Part shown: positions 38,515-48,692 of the stretch, one piece after another | How the letters are laid out: each line of letters starts with the position of its first letter | Numbering within the stretch: the first letter of the stretch is position 1 | Assembly (NCBI RefSeq): GCF_900112595.1 | Contig: NZ_FOMI01000004.1 | Span: forward strand, 248,001 to 312,000 | DNA length: 64,000 nucleotides | Direction: 5' to 3' | Source of the DNA: Algibacter pectinivorans | GTDB taxonomy: Bacteria > Bacteroidota > Bacteroidia > Flavobacteriales > Flavobacteriaceae | Notes under the pieces: model-generated | Database searches by the model: none | Told to the model about the DNA's origin: nothing | What the model saw: the letters and a program-made list of their open reading frames with translations, nothing else | Position numbers and translations under genes: made by a program

Positions 38515-39357
38515 TTACCAACCTCCAGAAGCACCGCCGCCGCCAAAGCCGCCACCACCGAAACCGCCACCAAAGCCGCCGCCGCCAAAACCACCACCGC
38601 CAGAACTTCCGCCCCAACCGCTAGATCCGCTTCGGTAACTACCACGGCCCATATTACTTAAAATTATGGCTTCTAAAATATCGCTTCCTGTCGATCTACG
38701 ACCGCCATTGCGTCCGCCTCCACCGCGTCTGTTTTTCGATATGGATATTAGAATAATAATAAAAATAAAGATGAGGATAAAGATAATGCCAATAGGAAAT
38801 TCGCCTTCGCTAGATTGACGCGTACCTGTGTATTCGCCATTTAGTACTTCAAAAATGGCATCGGCACCTCGGTTTAAGCCGCCAGGGTAGTCATTCTGTC
38901 TAAAATAAGGAATAATGTCTCGTTCTATAATTCGCTTAGACATGGCATCGGTTAATAAATGCTCTACGCCATAACCTGTGCTAATGGCTATTTTTCTATC
39001 GTTTCTAGCTAGTAAAATTAATACGCCATTGTCTTTCTCCTTACTACCGCCAATTTCCCATTTCTGACCCCATTTAGCACCTAAGTAACTAATGTTTTCA
39101 CCGTTGGTGGAATTTATAATAGCCACAACAATTTGTGTTGAGGTAGTATCGGAGTATTTTATAAGTTTTTGTTCTAAGCTTGATTTTTCTGAAGCACTTA
39201 ATAAATTAATATAATCGTATACACTAGTTTGAAACTTGGGTGTTTCAGGAATTTCGAATTGAGCATGAGCAACATTCAAAACAAAGCATAACATTAAAAA
39301 ACTAATAATGCTTTTTGTTTTTAAAAATGCTGGTAAACTGAATATTGAAAACTGCAT
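38515..39357 (-). CDS. TPM-domain membrane protein (YgcG-like) with glycine-rich tail
   Basis: This 280-residue protein has a signal peptide (ending NVAHAQ), a TPM (TLP18.3/Psb32/MOLO-1) domain at about 45-165, one membrane helix at about 180-197 and a tail made mostly of Gly, Phe and Ser (repeats of FGGGG). This is the YgcG architecture found with LemA. The role is unclear; TPM proteins are linked to envelope stress and, in plants, to photosystem repair. It is the last gene of a three-gene operon lemA-TPM-TPM, with 9 nt to the preceding gene. The GC-rich tail codons stand out from the AT-rich surroundings. Confidence 0.88.
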   Translation of the reverse strand: MQFSIFSLPAFLKTKSIISFLMLCFVLNVAHAQFEIPETPKFQTSVYDYINLLSASEKSSLEQKLIKYSDTTSTQIVVAIINSTNGENISYLGAKWGQKWEIGGSKEKDNGVLILLARNDRKIAISTGYGVEHLLTDAMSKRIIERDIIPYFRQNDYPGGLNRGADAIFEVLNGEYTGTRQSSEGEFPIGIIFILIFIFIIILISISKNRRGGGGRNGGRRSTGSDILEAIILSNMGRGSYRSGSSGWGGSSGGGGFGGGGFGGGFGGGGFGGGGASGGW

Positions 39358-39366
39358 ACTAGCTAT

Positions 39367-39810
39367 TTATCCTTTAGAAATTTCGTTTGTTAACTCGTTA
39401 GTGTCAGTATCAGAATAAGGAAAATACCTTTTAAGTTCTTCGCCAGATTTTAAAATGCCTTCAATTAACCCTTTTTTAAAATCACCTTGTTTAAAATGCA
39501 TCTGCATCACATTTTTAGTGCTATCCCAAAACGTGCTTTCCACTTTATCGTTTATACCTTTATCGCCATAAATGGCAAAGGCTTTATCATCAATAGCTAC
39601 ATAAATTAACACGCCATTTTGAAGTTTTGTGTTATCCATTTTTAAGGTGTGAAATAAATCTAAAGCACGAGTGGTAATGCCGTCGCCTTTGCAGGTTTGT
39701 TCGATGTGCACGCGTATTTCTCCCGAAGTATTTAGTTCGGCAACTCGAATAGCTTCAACAATCTCTTGCTCTTCGCTAGTGCTTAAGAAATCTTCAACGT
39801 TATTTGGCAT
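39367..39810 (-). CDS. small cytoplasmic TPM-domain protein
   Basis: This 147-residue TPM-domain protein has no signal peptide or membrane helix. The core motifs IRVHIEQTC, NGVLIYVAIDDKAFAIYGDKG and a C-terminal helical tail match the family. It sits between lemA (5 nt away) and the larger TPM gene (9 nt away), as in many flavobacteria, where two TPM proteins accompany LemA. The two may form a membrane-associated complex, by inference. Confidence 0.86.
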   Translation of the reverse strand: MPNNVEDFLSTSEEQEIVEAIRVAELNTSGEIRVHIEQTCKGDGITTRALDLFHTLKMDNTKLQNGVLIYVAIDDKAFAIYGDKGINDKVESTFWDSTKNVMQMHFKQGDFKKGLIEGILKSGEELKRYFPYSDTDTNELTNEISKG

Positions 39811-39815
39811 ATGGT

Positions 39816-40403
39816 TTAGTTAAAATCGAAATTAACATCTGGTGCTTTTTCACTTCCAGCTTCAGATTCAAAATAAGCTTTCTTTTCAAAGCCCATAAGG
39901 CCCGCAAAGATGTTATTAGGAAATGATCTTATTACTTTATTGTATGGTTTTACCGTTTCGTTAAATCGATCTCTAGCCACATTAATGCGGTTTTCTGTGC
40001 CTTCTAATTGGCTTTGTAATTCTAAAAAGTTTTGGTTTGCTTTTAATTCTGGGTAACGCTCTACAGTTACTAATAAACTTTTTAGTGCGCCAGATAAACC
40101 ACCTTGTACTTCATTAAACTTCGCTAATTGTTCAGGTGTTATATTAGATGGGTCAATATTTATCGATGTAGCTTTTGCTCGTGCGTTTATTACAGCTTCA
40201 AGTGTTCCTTTTTCGTAATCGGCTGCTCCTTTAACAGTGCTAACTAAATTGTCAATTAAATCAGCACGTCTTTGGTATGAACTTTCGACTTTACCCCAGG
40301 CTTCTGATACGTTTTCATCTAGTCCAACCATAGAGTTGTAGCTTTTGATACCCAATAGAGCTAAGGCTAAGATAATTACAATTGGTACAATCCATTTTTT
40401 CAT
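39816..40403 (-). CDS. lemA: LemA family protein
   Basis: This 195-residue protein has one N-terminal membrane helix (about 4-22) and a long helical coiled domain of the LemA type, with motifs VSEAWGKVESSYQRRADLIDNL-like at about 33-54 and NVARDRFNETVKPYNKVIRSFP-like at about 139-161. Such proteins are anchored with the helical bundle facing outward. It is the first gene of the lemA-TPM-TPM operon, and the long AT-rich gap upstream of it should hold the promoter. Confidence 0.92.
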   Translation of the reverse strand: MKKWIVPIVIILALALLGIKSYNSMVGLDENVSEAWGKVESSYQRRADLIDNLVSTVKGAADYEKGTLEAVINARAKATSINIDPSNITPEQLAKFNEVQGGLSGALKSLLVTVERYPELKANQNFLELQSQLEGTENRINVARDRFNETVKPYNKVIRSFPNNIFAGLMGFEKKAYFESEAGSEKAPDVNFDFN

Positions 40404-40503
40404 AATAATAGTTTTAATAAATGTTAGTTGTATTTGTTAGACTCAAAAAGAACAAAAAGTTACTTGTTTTAAGCGTTTTTTTTATTTTTATAACTCAAGC
40501 ATT

Positions 40504-40833
40504 TTAAAGATGCTCCTTAATCTTGGTAAGTTGGCTTTTAATATCCTCTAGTTTACTAATAATCTCGAAGTTATTAAGGGCTTGTTTTTTTTCTTCTTTT
40601 AGATGGGTTTTTGCACCTTCTAAAGTAAAACCACGTTCCTTTACTAGATGATAGATAAATTTTAAGTTTTTTATATCTTCTGGCGTGAATTTACGATTGC
40701 CTTTGGCATTTTTTTTAGGTTTAAGTACATCAAATTCGCCTTCCCAGAAACGAATAAGCGATGTGTTAACCCCGAAAGCTTTCGCGACCTCTCCAATAGC
40801 ATAATAGCGTTTTTCTGGTAAATCTATATACAT
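40504..40833 (-). CDS. MerR-family transcriptional regulator
   Basis: This 109-residue regulator has a MerR winged helix at residues 9-78 (YYAIGEVAKAFGVNTSLIRFWE, then a KGNRKFTPEDIKNLKFI wing) and a short helical tail without obvious metal or drug ligands. Its ATG overlaps the stop of the M23 peptidase gene by one base (TAATG), so translation is coupled. This peptidase-MerR pair is common in Flavobacteriia. The target genes cannot be read here; cell envelope control is a guess. Confidence 0.9.
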   Translation of the reverse strand: MYIDLPEKRYYAIGEVAKAFGVNTSLIRFWEGEFDVLKPKKNAKGNRKFTPEDIKNLKFIYHLVKERGFTLEGAKTHLKEEKKQALNNFEIISKLEDIKSQLTKIKEHL

Positions 40834-41804
40834 TAATCTAGCGATTGGTTTTCTAGAGAAGCATGCTCCAATAGTTTGTTAAATTCTTCGGCGGTTAAAC
40901 TACCATAGTAAAAGTTTATTGGGTTAATACGGTCGCCGTCTTTAAAAATCTCATAATGTAAGTGAGGTGCTTCAGAGCGTCCTGTGCTTCCAACAAAGCC
41001 TATTAAATCGCCACGTTTTACCTTTTGGTTTTTTCTAACATTGTATTTATATAAATGCGCGTACAAACTAGTGTAGCCATAACCGTGGTCTATTCTTATA
41101 TGTTTTCCGTAACCCGATGAGTTACTGTCTGCACGTTCCACAACACCATCGCCACTGGCATAAACAGGTGTGCCTCTTGGCGCAGTAAAATCCATACCCC
41201 AGTGCATTTTTCTAACTTTAGTAAAAGGGTCAGAACGCATACCGTAACCAGAAGCCATACGTGTTAAATCTTCATTACTTACAGGTTGTATGGCAGGAAT
41301 TGCAGCTAGAAGTTTTTCTTTTTCTTCGGCAAGTATTGCTATTTCATCAAGCGATTTAGATTGTACTACAATTTGTTTTTGTAAAATATCTAAACGCTTA
41401 TTACTTTCTATAATTAATTTGGAATTATCAAAACCTTCTAAACTCTTGTAACGATTTATACCACCAAAACCTGCTTTTCGTTGTTCGTCGGGTATTGGAT
41501 TAGCTTCAAAATAGACGCGGTAAATATTATTATCTCTATCGGCAACATTGGCTAAAACGGCCTCGGCATGTTCCATTTTTTTGTTCAGCAATTCAAACTG
41601 TAATTGCGTGTTTTGTAATTCTCTTTTTAAAGCACGTTCTTTTGGCGATTCTACATACTGACTCGCAATAAAAACAAATATAAATGCAAAAAAAGCGGCC
41701 GCTAAAATAAAGAGCGTCGCATACTTAAAAGTAGTCCGTTTTTTGCGCTCTATTTTGCGGTATGAGAGTGATTCTTTATCGTAGTAATATTTTACCTTAC
41801 TCAT
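40833..41804 (-). CDS. M23 family metallopeptidase (LytM-like)
   Basis: This 323-residue protein has a cytoplasmic N-terminal stretch, one membrane helix (about 29-48), a coiled-coil region (about 58-165) and a C-terminal LytM/M23 domain (about 190-305). Zinc ligands appear in HWGMDFTAPRGTP (His and Asp) and in APHLHYEIF (His). It probably cuts peptidoglycan cross-links or activates amidases at the septum or envelope. It is the first gene of a pair with the MerR regulator and divergent from alaS. Confidence 0.9.
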   Translation of the reverse strand: MSKVKYYYDKESLSYRKIERKKRTTFKYATLFILAAAFFAFIFVFIASQYVESPKERALKRELQNTQLQFELLNKKMEHAEAVLANVADRDNNIYRVYFEANPIPDEQRKAGFGGINRYKSLEGFDNSKLIIESNKRLDILQKQIVVQSKSLDEIAILAEEKEKLLAAIPAIQPVSNEDLTRMASGYGMRSDPFTKVRKMHWGMDFTAPRGTPVYASGDGVVERADSNSSGYGKHIRIDHGYGYTSLYAHLYKYNVRKNQKVKRGDLIGFVGSTGRSEAPHLHYEIFKDGDRINPINFYYGSLTAEEFNKLLEHASLENQSLD

Positions 41805-42027
41805 GTCTTAAATTATACTATTTTTGCAACTAAATTTTATGCAACAAAAGCTGTTGTTTAAAGTATGTTAACGAACAAACCTACGAAATTATTATCAAAA
41901 TAGTTGTGATGATAATTTAAAAGTAGATTAAGTATCTCCTTAATTTTAAATATTTTTGGAGAGTAAATATAGAAAATTGTTTTTATTAAAAGTAAATTAA
42001 TAAAAACACGATGCATAATAACGATAC

Positions 42028-44643
42028 ATGAAGTCACAAGAAGTTAGATCAAAGTTTTTAAGTTTTTTTGAAGAAAAGAAACATGGCATAGTGCCATCGG
42101 CGCCAATGGTTTTAAAGGACGACCCTACATTAATGTTTGTTAATGCAGGCATGGTACCTTTTAAAGAGTATTTTTTAGGTAATGGAAAACCTAAAAATAA
42201 CCGTCTTGCAGATTCTCAAAAATGTTTAAGGGTTTCTGGTAAACACAACGATTTGGAGGAAGTAGGTTACGATACGTATCACCATACTTTATTTGAAATG
42301 TTAGGAAACTGGAGTTTTGGCGATTACTTTAAAAAAGAAGCTATTGCTTGGGCTTGGGAGCTGTTAACAGAGGTTTTTGGTATTGATAAGGATATTTTAT
42401 ACGTAACCGTTTTTGAAGGTAGTGATGATTCCGATAACTTAAAAATGGATACCGAAGCTTATGATATTTGGAAACAATACATATCTGAAGACCGTATTTT
42501 AAAAGGTAATAAGAAGGATAATTTCTGGGAAATGGGCGATCAAGGACCATGCGGACCTTGTAGTGAGATTCATGTAGATATTCGTTCGGCTGAAGAAAAG
42601 GCTAAAGTTTCTGGTAAAGATTTAGTTAACGAAGATCATCCTCAAGTTGTCGAGATTTGGAACTTAGTATTTATGCAATACAACCGAAAAGCCAACGGTG
42701 TTCTAGAAGCTTTACCAAATAAGCACATCGATACAGGTATGGGCTTCGAGCGTTTATGTATGGTTTTACAAGGTGTACAATCTAACTACGATACCGATGT
42801 ATTTACACCACTAATTCGCGAAATTGAAACCATTACTAGTAAAACCTACGGAAAAAACGAAGAAGTAGATATCGCTATTCGTGTTATTTCGGACCATGTT
42901 CGTGCCGTAGCATTTTCAATAGCCGATGGGCAACTACCAAGTAATACTGGTGCTGGTTACGTTATTAGACGAATTTTACGTCGTGCCGTACGTTACGGAT
43001 TTACGTTTTTAGATAAAAAAGAACCATTTTTATACAGATTGGTCGATGTTTTAAGTACCCAAATGGGTAAGGCATTCCCAGAAATTAAGGCACAAAAGCA
43101 ATTAATAGAGAATGTTATTAAAGAGGAAGAACAATCGTTTTTAAGAACCCTAGATCAAGGTTTGGTTTTGTTAAATCGTATTGTAGATGAAACAAAAGGC
43201 GATACCGTATCTGGTGAAAAAGCTTTCGAATTATACGATACCTATGGGTTTCCTATAGATTTATCGGCTTTAATTCTTTCTGAAAAAGGCTTGAAGCTCG
43301 ATGAAAAAGGATTTAACGAGCACTTACAAAAACAAAAAGAACGTTCTCGTGCGGCAAGCGAAATGTCTACCGACGATTGGACCATTCTTGTTGAAGACGC
43401 CGAAGAAGAATTTATTGGCTATGACAGTTTACAGGCCAACGTAAAACTTACTAGATACAGAAAGGTAACCTCTAAAAAAGATGGCGATATGTATCAGTTG
43501 GTTTTTAATTTAACACCGTTTTATCCTGAAGGAGGTGGGCAAGTTGGCGATAAAGGTTATTTAGAAGATGCACACGGCGATGTCGTTTACATTTTAGATA
43601 CTAAAAAAGAGAATAATGTAATCATTCATTTTACTAAAAACCTTCCAAGTCATGTTAATGAAACTTTTAAGGCTGTTGTAGATGCTAAACAACGTTACAA
43701 AACAGAATGTAATCATACAGCTACGCACTTGCTACATCAAGCATTACGCGAAGTTTTAGGAAATCACGTAGAACAAAAGGGGAGCGCAGTGCACTCAAAA
43801 TATTTGCGTTTCGATTTTTCTCATTTCTCAAAATTAACAACTGAGGAATTACAAGAAGTCGAGAATTTTGTAAACCGACGTATTGAAGGTAAACTACCGC
43901 TACAAGAAAAACGCAATATTCCTATAGATGAAGCCATTGCCGAAGGCGCTATGAGTTTGTTTGGGGAAAAGTATGGCGATACTGTACGTGCTATTCGTTT
44001 TGGTAAATCGATAGAGCTTTGTGGAGGAACACACGTAAAAAACACAGCAGATATTTGGCATTTTAAAATAGTATCTGAAGGTGCTGTAGCATCCGGAATT
44101 AGAAGAATTGAAGCTATTACCAACGATGCTGTAAAAGATTTTTATTTTGAAAACAACAAAGCGTATTTCGAAATGAAAGACTTACTTAACAATGCTAAAG
44201 AGCCTGTTAAGGCACTTCAAAACCTTCAAGACGAAAATACAAGTCTTAAAAAGCAAATAGAAGGTTTACTAAAGGATAAAGCTAAAAACATAAAAAGCGA
44301 ACTTAAAGGAGAATTGGAAGCTATTAATGGTATTCAATTTTTGGCTAAAAAACTAGATTTAGATGCAGGAGGATTAAAAGATGTGGCTTTCGATTTAGGT
44401 AGCCAGTTTGATGATTTATTTTTATTATTCGCAACAGAGCAGAACGGAAAAGCATTACTATCTTGTTACATTTCTAAAGAATTAGTGGCAAGTAAGGGTT
44501 TAAATGCGGGACAAGTAGTTAGAGAATTAGGTAGATATATCCAAGGTGGCGGTGGCGGACAACCATTTTTTGCTACAGCTGGTGGAAAAAATCCTTCTGG
44601 TATTGATGAAGCTTTAAGCAATGCTAAGAAATACTTGGTTTAA
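42028..44643 (+). CDS. alaS: alanyl-tRNA synthetase
   Basis: This 871-residue class IIc synthetase charges tRNA-Ala. The aminoacylation domain starts [14 protein letters not shown] and holds [12 protein letters not shown] and the GMGFERL motif 3. The editing domain has the zinc-binding residues HTATHLLHQ and CGGTHV, and the C-terminal C-Ala domain with a coiled coil ends in [18 protein letters not shown]. Length matches the family. It is divergent from the M23-merR pair, and the GSCFA gene follows 25 nt later. Confidence 0.97.
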   Translation: MKSQEVRSKFLSFFEEKKHGIVPSAPMVLKDDPTLMFVNAGMVPFKEYFLGNGKPKNNRLADSQKCLRVSGKHNDLEEVGYDTYHHTLFEMLGNWSFGDYFKKEAIAWAWELLTEVFGIDKDILYVTVFEGSDDSDNLKMDTEAYDIWKQYISEDRILKGNKKDNFWEMGDQGPCGPCSEIHVDIRSAEEKAKVSGKDLVNEDHPQVVEIWNLVFMQYNRKANGVLEALPNKHIDTGMGFERLCMVLQGVQSNYDTDVFTPLIREIETITSKTYGKNEEVDIAIRVISDHVRAVAFSIADGQLPSNTGAGYVIRRILRRAVRYGFTFLDKKEPFLYRLVDVLSTQMGKAFPEIKAQKQLIENVIKEEEQSFLRTLDQGLVLLNRIVDETKGDTVSGEKAFELYDTYGFPIDLSALILSEKGLKLDEKGFNEHLQKQKERSRAASEMSTDDWTILVEDAEEEFIGYDSLQANVKLTRYRKVTSKKDGDMYQLVFNLTPFYPEGGGQVGDKGYLEDAHGDVVYILDTKKENNVIIHFTKNLPSHVNETFKAVVDAKQRYKTECNHTATHLLHQALREVLGNHVEQKGSAVHSKYLRFDFSHFSKLTTEELQEVENFVNRRIEGKLPLQEKRNIPIDEAIAEGAMSLFGEKYGDTVRAIRFGKSIELCGGTHVKNTADIWHFKIVSEGAVASGIRRIEAITNDAVKDFYFENNKAYFEMKDLLNNAKEPVKALQNLQDENTSLKKQIEGLLKDKAKNIKSELKGELEAINGIQFLAKKLDLDAGGLKDVAFDLGSQFDDLFLLFATEQNGKALLSCYISKELVASKGLNAGQVVRELGRYIQGGGGGQPFFATAGGKNPSGIDEALSNAKKYLV

Positions 44644-44668
44644 ACGGGTTGCGCTATAAAAAACCAAG

Positions 44669-45613
44669 ATGAAATTTCAAACCAATATACCGTTAGAATC
44701 ACAGTCGGAAAATCAAATAGACTACCATTCTAATGTGCTGTTGTTTGGTTCCTGTTTTTCAGAAAATATTGGCGAGAAACTAAGCTATTTTAAATTTAAA
44801 AATACTCAAAACCCGTTAGGTATATTATTTCATCCTAAAGCTATTGAAACCTTAATTTCTAAAGCTGTTAATGGTTATGTATATACACAAGACGATGTGT
44901 TTTATCATAACGAGCAATGGCATTGTTTTGATGCGCATTCAAAATTAAGTCACCCATCAAAAGCACATTTGTTAAATCAATTAAATGTTCAAATTAATGT
45001 TACGGCTTTAAATTTAAAAAAAGCATCGCATATTGTTATTACACTAGGTACAGCTTGGGTGTATACCAATATTGAAACAAAACAAATTGTAGCCAATTGC
45101 CATAAAATACCGCAAAAGCAATTTAAAAAGGAATTGTTATCGGTTGCAAAAATAGAAGCGAGCTTAAAAAACACTCTTAGCTTAATAAAAAGTGTTAACC
45201 CTTCGGTTTCGGTACTATTTACGGTTTCTCCAATACGCCATATTAAGGATGGGTTTGTGGAAAACACACAAAGTAAAGCGCATTTAATAGCGGCTATTCA
45301 TCAAGTTTTAAAGGGGCAATCTTATTATTTTCCTTCTTTTGAAATTATGATGGACGAACTTCGCGACTATCGTTTTTACAAGGCAGATATGATTCACCCA
45401 AGCCCATTAGCGGTAACATACATCTGGGAAAAATTTAAGACGGTTTGGATTTCGGAGGCTTCATTTAAAACCATGGAAGCGGTTAATGTTATTCAAAAAG
45501 GACGCGAGCATAAGCCTTTTAATGAAGCATCAGAAGCACATCAAAAATTTCTTAAAAATTTACAGCAAAAAACAAAGGCACTTCAAATCTTGCATAAGCA
45601 CATTCAGTTTTAA
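44669..45613 (+). CDS. GSCFA domain protein
   Basis: This 314-residue protein has the name-giving motif LLFGSCFSENIG near residue 28, and further SGNH-hydrolase-like blocks VITLGTAWVY and SPIRH. GSCFA proteins are thought to be esterases or acyltransferases acting on glycans, but no activity is proven. The His of the DMIHPSPLAV segment (about 250) could complete the catalytic site with the first Ser. It follows alaS closely and probably shares its transcript. Confidence 0.9.
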   Translation: MKFQTNIPLESQSENQIDYHSNVLLFGSCFSENIGEKLSYFKFKNTQNPLGILFHPKAIETLISKAVNGYVYTQDDVFYHNEQWHCFDAHSKLSHPSKAHLLNQLNVQINVTALNLKKASHIVITLGTAWVYTNIETKQIVANCHKIPQKQFKKELLSVAKIEASLKNTLSLIKSVNPSVSVLFTVSPIRHIKDGFVENTQSKAHLIAAIHQVLKGQSYYFPSFEIMMDELRDYRFYKADMIHPSPLAVTYIWEKFKTVWISEASFKTMEAVNVIQKGREHKPFNEASEAHQKFLKNLQQKTKALQILHKHIQF

Positions 45614-46094
45614 AGCAGTACAATTAATTCTATATTTAAATAGATGTTAGTTTGATGTCTTTGTATGACGTCGTGTGTTTAAAATTCTTACCTAACGCTG
45701 TTTTGTTTTTGGGGGTTGATAATCAGCTTGTTGCGATTAGCTTTTTTTTGTACACTTAGTCGAGAATTTAATTAAGCTCTAGAAAATAATTGTAAATTCA
45801 TAATGCTATTAATCAATTCATATTAAAAAGCACTAATATTTTAATCAGTTACATGATTGAGTTTTGGTGTTTTTTTTTGCTTCATTGTTTTCTGGGTAAT
45901 GCTGGTATATTAATAATTCGTTAACCTTTAGGTAATATAAAAGCTACTATTGTGCTGTATATTTGCAGTGTTAGTTTAGTTTAGTAAAAATGCATTGGTT
46001 TAGACTTCTTATGTCGAAGGAAACTGATGTTTTTTTTTGCCCAAAAATTAACTTTTCTCCACATATAGTATTGAAATTATTTCTAAATTAGTAC
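45614..46094. other. intergenic region before the DUF4230 gene
   Basis: This 481-nt AT-rich stretch contains no convincing gene or terminator. Poly-T runs lie at about 45744-45751 and 46030-46037. I see no strong hairpin or operator. Confidence 0.35.
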
Positions 46095-46709
46095 ATGCGA
46101 AAAATTCTATTTGGTGTTATTATAACTTTATTTGTACTCTATACTTTTAAATATTGTGGAGATAGGGAAGAGGATAAAATAGTGCTTCAAGAAAGTTCGG
46201 TGCTTATCCAAGAGCAAATACAAAATGTAGGTAAGCTTATTGTTACCGAAGGGCACTTTAGCGAAGTTTTTAATTATAAAAGCTCAAAAGATATTTTTGG
46301 TGATTTATTTTCGGTTGAAAAGAAAGCCTTAATTGTTGTAAATGCCGATGTAACCATTGCTTACGATTTAAGTAAAATTGAATATGAACTTAATGAAGCT
46401 GAAAAAACTCTTACTATTTTAAGTATCCCAAAGGAAGAAGTGAAAATTCATCCAGATTTAGAGTATTATGATGTACAGGCAGATTACTTAAATCCATTTG
46501 AAGCCAAGGATTATAACGATATTAAAAATACGGTAAATGTGATGCTAACAAAAAAGATTGAAGCTTCAGATTTAAAAGCAAATGCTAAAAACAGATTAAT
46601 TAGCGAACTATCAAAATTTTATATCCTAACCAATTCTTTAGGGTGGACATTAAAATACAACACACAGCCTGTTCAATCTGCAAAAGATTTACAAAGTATT
46701 AAGCTATAG
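46095..46709 (+). CDS. DUF4230 family membrane-anchored protein
   Basis: This 204-residue protein has an N-terminal membrane helix (about 4-20) and a periplasmic domain of the DUF4230 family, with the LIVTEGHFSEVFNY segment and the EEVKIHPDLEYYDVQ segment. Its function is unknown; homologues are widespread in Bacteroidota. Its stop codon shares the hexamer CTATAG with the stop of the convergent rhodanese gene. Confidence 0.82.
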   Translation: MRKILFGVIITLFVLYTFKYCGDREEDKIVLQESSVLIQEQIQNVGKLIVTEGHFSEVFNYKSSKDIFGDLFSVEKKALIVVNADVTIAYDLSKIEYELNEAEKTLTILSIPKEEVKIHPDLEYYDVQADYLNPFEAKDYNDIKNTVNVMLTKKIEASDLKANAKNRLISELSKFYILTNSLGWTLKYNTQPVQSAKDLQSIKL

Positions 46710-47009
46710 TTTGTTTCTTAAGCTTGTCCAGCCACCACCATTTATAGCCTCAATACCATTACTGTTTAAAATAGAAGCCGCACTACCAGATCGCATACCA
46801 CTCACGCAGCAGGTTATTACGGGTTTGTTTAATTTCTTTATTTCAGCAATTTTAGCATTTATAGTTTGTAAAGGAATGTTTTTAGATCCTGGTATGGCTC
46901 CTTTGCTATATTCATTAACCGTTCTTACGTCAATAACAACAGCACCTCTTGTTTTAAAATCGTTAATCATATTATTTTTATTACCAAATAGAAAATTGAA
47001 TAAGCCCAT
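46704..47009 (-). CDS. rhodanese-like domain protein
   Basis: This 101-residue single-domain rhodanese has the AVVIDVRTVNEYSKG start motif and an active-site loop CVSGMRSG containing the catalytic Cys, about residue 68. Small rhodaneses move sulfane sulfur in the cytoplasm. It converges with the DUF4230 gene with a 6-nt overlap of the stop codons. The opposite strand has a long open frame over the same DNA, but this one has the motif and the normal length. Confidence 0.9.
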   Translation of the reverse strand: MGLFNFLFGNKNNMINDFKTRGAVVIDVRTVNEYSKGAIPGSKNIPLQTINAKIAEIKKLNKPVITCCVSGMRSGSAASILNSNGIEAINGGGWTSLRNKL

Positions 47010-47120
47010 AGTTTATTTTTTATGCAAAGTACTTTATTTATTTTTAAAGTTTAAGTAACATGAGTTGCATAACGATACATTAAAAATTTATGTATATTCA
47101 GCTTTTAAAATTTTAAATAT

Positions 47121-47870
47121 ATGGAAGCTTACGTTTCGCTTACTATTACTAATAATGTGGGGTATATAGAGTTTTATCATCCTAATAGAAACTCTATGCC
47201 TAGCGATGTGTTATTAAAATTAGAGCAAACTATTACAGATGCCGGTAGTAACGACAGTATAAAAGTTATTGTTTTAAAAAGTGGCGGTAACAGAACCTTT
47301 TGTGCAGGTGCTAGTTTTAACGAGGTTATAGCTATTGATAACGAAGTTAGCGGAAAACAATTTTTCTTAGGTTTTGCAAACGTTATAAACGCTATGCGTA
47401 AATGCCCAAAATTAATTATTGGGCGTGTACAAGGAAAAACTGTTGGTGGTGGTGTTGGTTTAGCTGCAGCAACCGATTATTGTTTAGCTTCAAAATTTGC
47501 TTCTATTCGATTAAGCGAATTAAGTATTGGTATAGGGCCATTTGTAATAGAGCCGGCAGTGTCTAGAAAAATTGGAGTAAACGCTATGTCGCAAATGACT
47601 ATTGATACAGAAACATTTTTTTCGGTTCAATTTGCTAAAGAAAAAGGTTTGTATGCTGAAGTATTTGAGACTGCCGAAGAATTAGATATAGCTGTTTCAG
47701 ATTTAGCCGAAAAATTAGCGAGTTACAACCCTGAAGCAATTACTGAAATGAAAAAAGTGTTTTGGAAAGGCACCGAAAATTGGGACGCATTACTTGCCGA
47801 ACGTGCAGAAATGAGTGGAAAATTGGTGTTAAGTAAGTTTACTAAAAAGACCTTGAAAAGGTTTAGGTAA
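47121..47870 (+). CDS. enoyl-CoA hydratase/isomerase family protein
   Basis: This 249-residue crotonase-fold protein has the oxyanion-hole segments TFCAGASFNE and KTVGGGVGLAAATDYCLAS. The usual first catalytic Glu position in the GGGxG region is not conserved as in fatty-acid hydratases, so the reaction could be isomerisation or ring cleavage. A phenylacetate-pathway PaaG-like role is possible but no paa genes are nearby. It is transcribed alone. Confidence 0.85.
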   Translation: MEAYVSLTITNNVGYIEFYHPNRNSMPSDVLLKLEQTITDAGSNDSIKVIVLKSGGNRTFCAGASFNEVIAIDNEVSGKQFFLGFANVINAMRKCPKLIIGRVQGKTVGGGVGLAAATDYCLASKFASIRLSELSIGIGPFVIEPAVSRKIGVNAMSQMTIDTETFFSVQFAKEKGLYAEVFETAEELDIAVSDLAEKLASYNPEAITEMKKVFWKGTENWDALLAERAEMSGKLVLSKFTKKTLKRFR

Positions 47871-48055
47871 ATTGTATTGAGATTCACTTTTCTTAGGGGT
47901 TTTGCCCTATTTTTCCTATGAAAAATAATTATCTTTACCGGATTACAGAAGTGTAATATTTATGTTATCCTGATTTGTTTATGGGGTAGTATTTGTATTA
48001 GTTTCGTTTTAAATTATGTAGTTTTAACCATATTTTACATTTCGCCGAAAATTAA

Positions 48056-48598
48056 ATGAATAAGGCATATTACGCTGAGAAAGGATTATTTGCTGGAATC
48101 ACTTCGGTTGTTTGTGCGTTTTATTTTTTTGCTCCCACTCTTTTTACTTTAAAAAGTTCGCTAATTGAAATTAATGGAGAAATAAGTGAATTAAATATTT
48201 ATTATACCCGTGTGGAGAGTTATAGAGGTTCAAATAGTATTAAATCAGAACTACAATTTGCACTGAATTCGTCTCAAAGTAGATATGTCCTTATGAAAAA
48301 TATAGGGCAAAGTGGAATAAATGAAAGATTTGAGAATTTAGAAATTCAATTAAGACAATCAGGAAGTGCTAGTGTTTGGATAAAACAAAGCCAAAAAGAT
48401 GAATATAAACCGACCGTTTTTCAAATAGCCGATAAGAATAGAAGTGTAATTTATGGTTTTGAAGAATCGAAATCCCATTCAAGATTCGGATTTTTGATTT
48501 CTTTTGCCTTAGGAATTTTTGGAATAGGATTATGGGTGAGACATAAATACTTTAAAAATCCTGATATGAGGAAGTCCAAAAGAATTGGCTTTTTTTAA
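48056..48598 (+). CDS. hypothetical protein with two membrane helices
   Basis: This 180-residue protein has a hydrophobic helix near residues 13-33 and another near 145-162, and between them an extracytoplasmic segment of about 110 residues (IEINGEISELNIYYTRV). I do not recognise a family. Its ATG has a normal AT-rich leader, and no co-directional gene is close except the antiporter 94 nt downstream. Lineage-specific genes of this kind are common in flavobacteria. Confidence 0.6.
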   Translation: MNKAYYAEKGLFAGITSVVCAFYFFAPTLFTLKSSLIEINGEISELNIYYTRVESYRGSNSIKSELQFALNSSQSRYVLMKNIGQSGINERFENLEIQLRQSGSASVWIKQSQKDEYKPTVFQIADKNRSVIYGFEESKSHSRFGFLISFALGIFGIGLWVRHKYFKNPDMRKSKRIGFF

Positions 48599-48692
48599 CT
48601 TTAAAAATATTCCGAATGGATTTTAAGAGTTTTATTAATTTTTACAAAAAAATATAAATGCCTTTAATTAATAGAAGTAAGAAACTTAAACA

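Noticed and set aside
38520-38620. GC-rich repeat block that looks like a tandem DNA repeat
   Set aside because: It encodes the glycine-rich tail of the TPM protein and needs no separate explanation.
46711-47058. Plus-strand open frame of 115 codons opposite the rhodanese gene
   Set aside because: The minus-strand frame has the rhodanese active-site motif and normal length; the plus-strand frame is a shadow.
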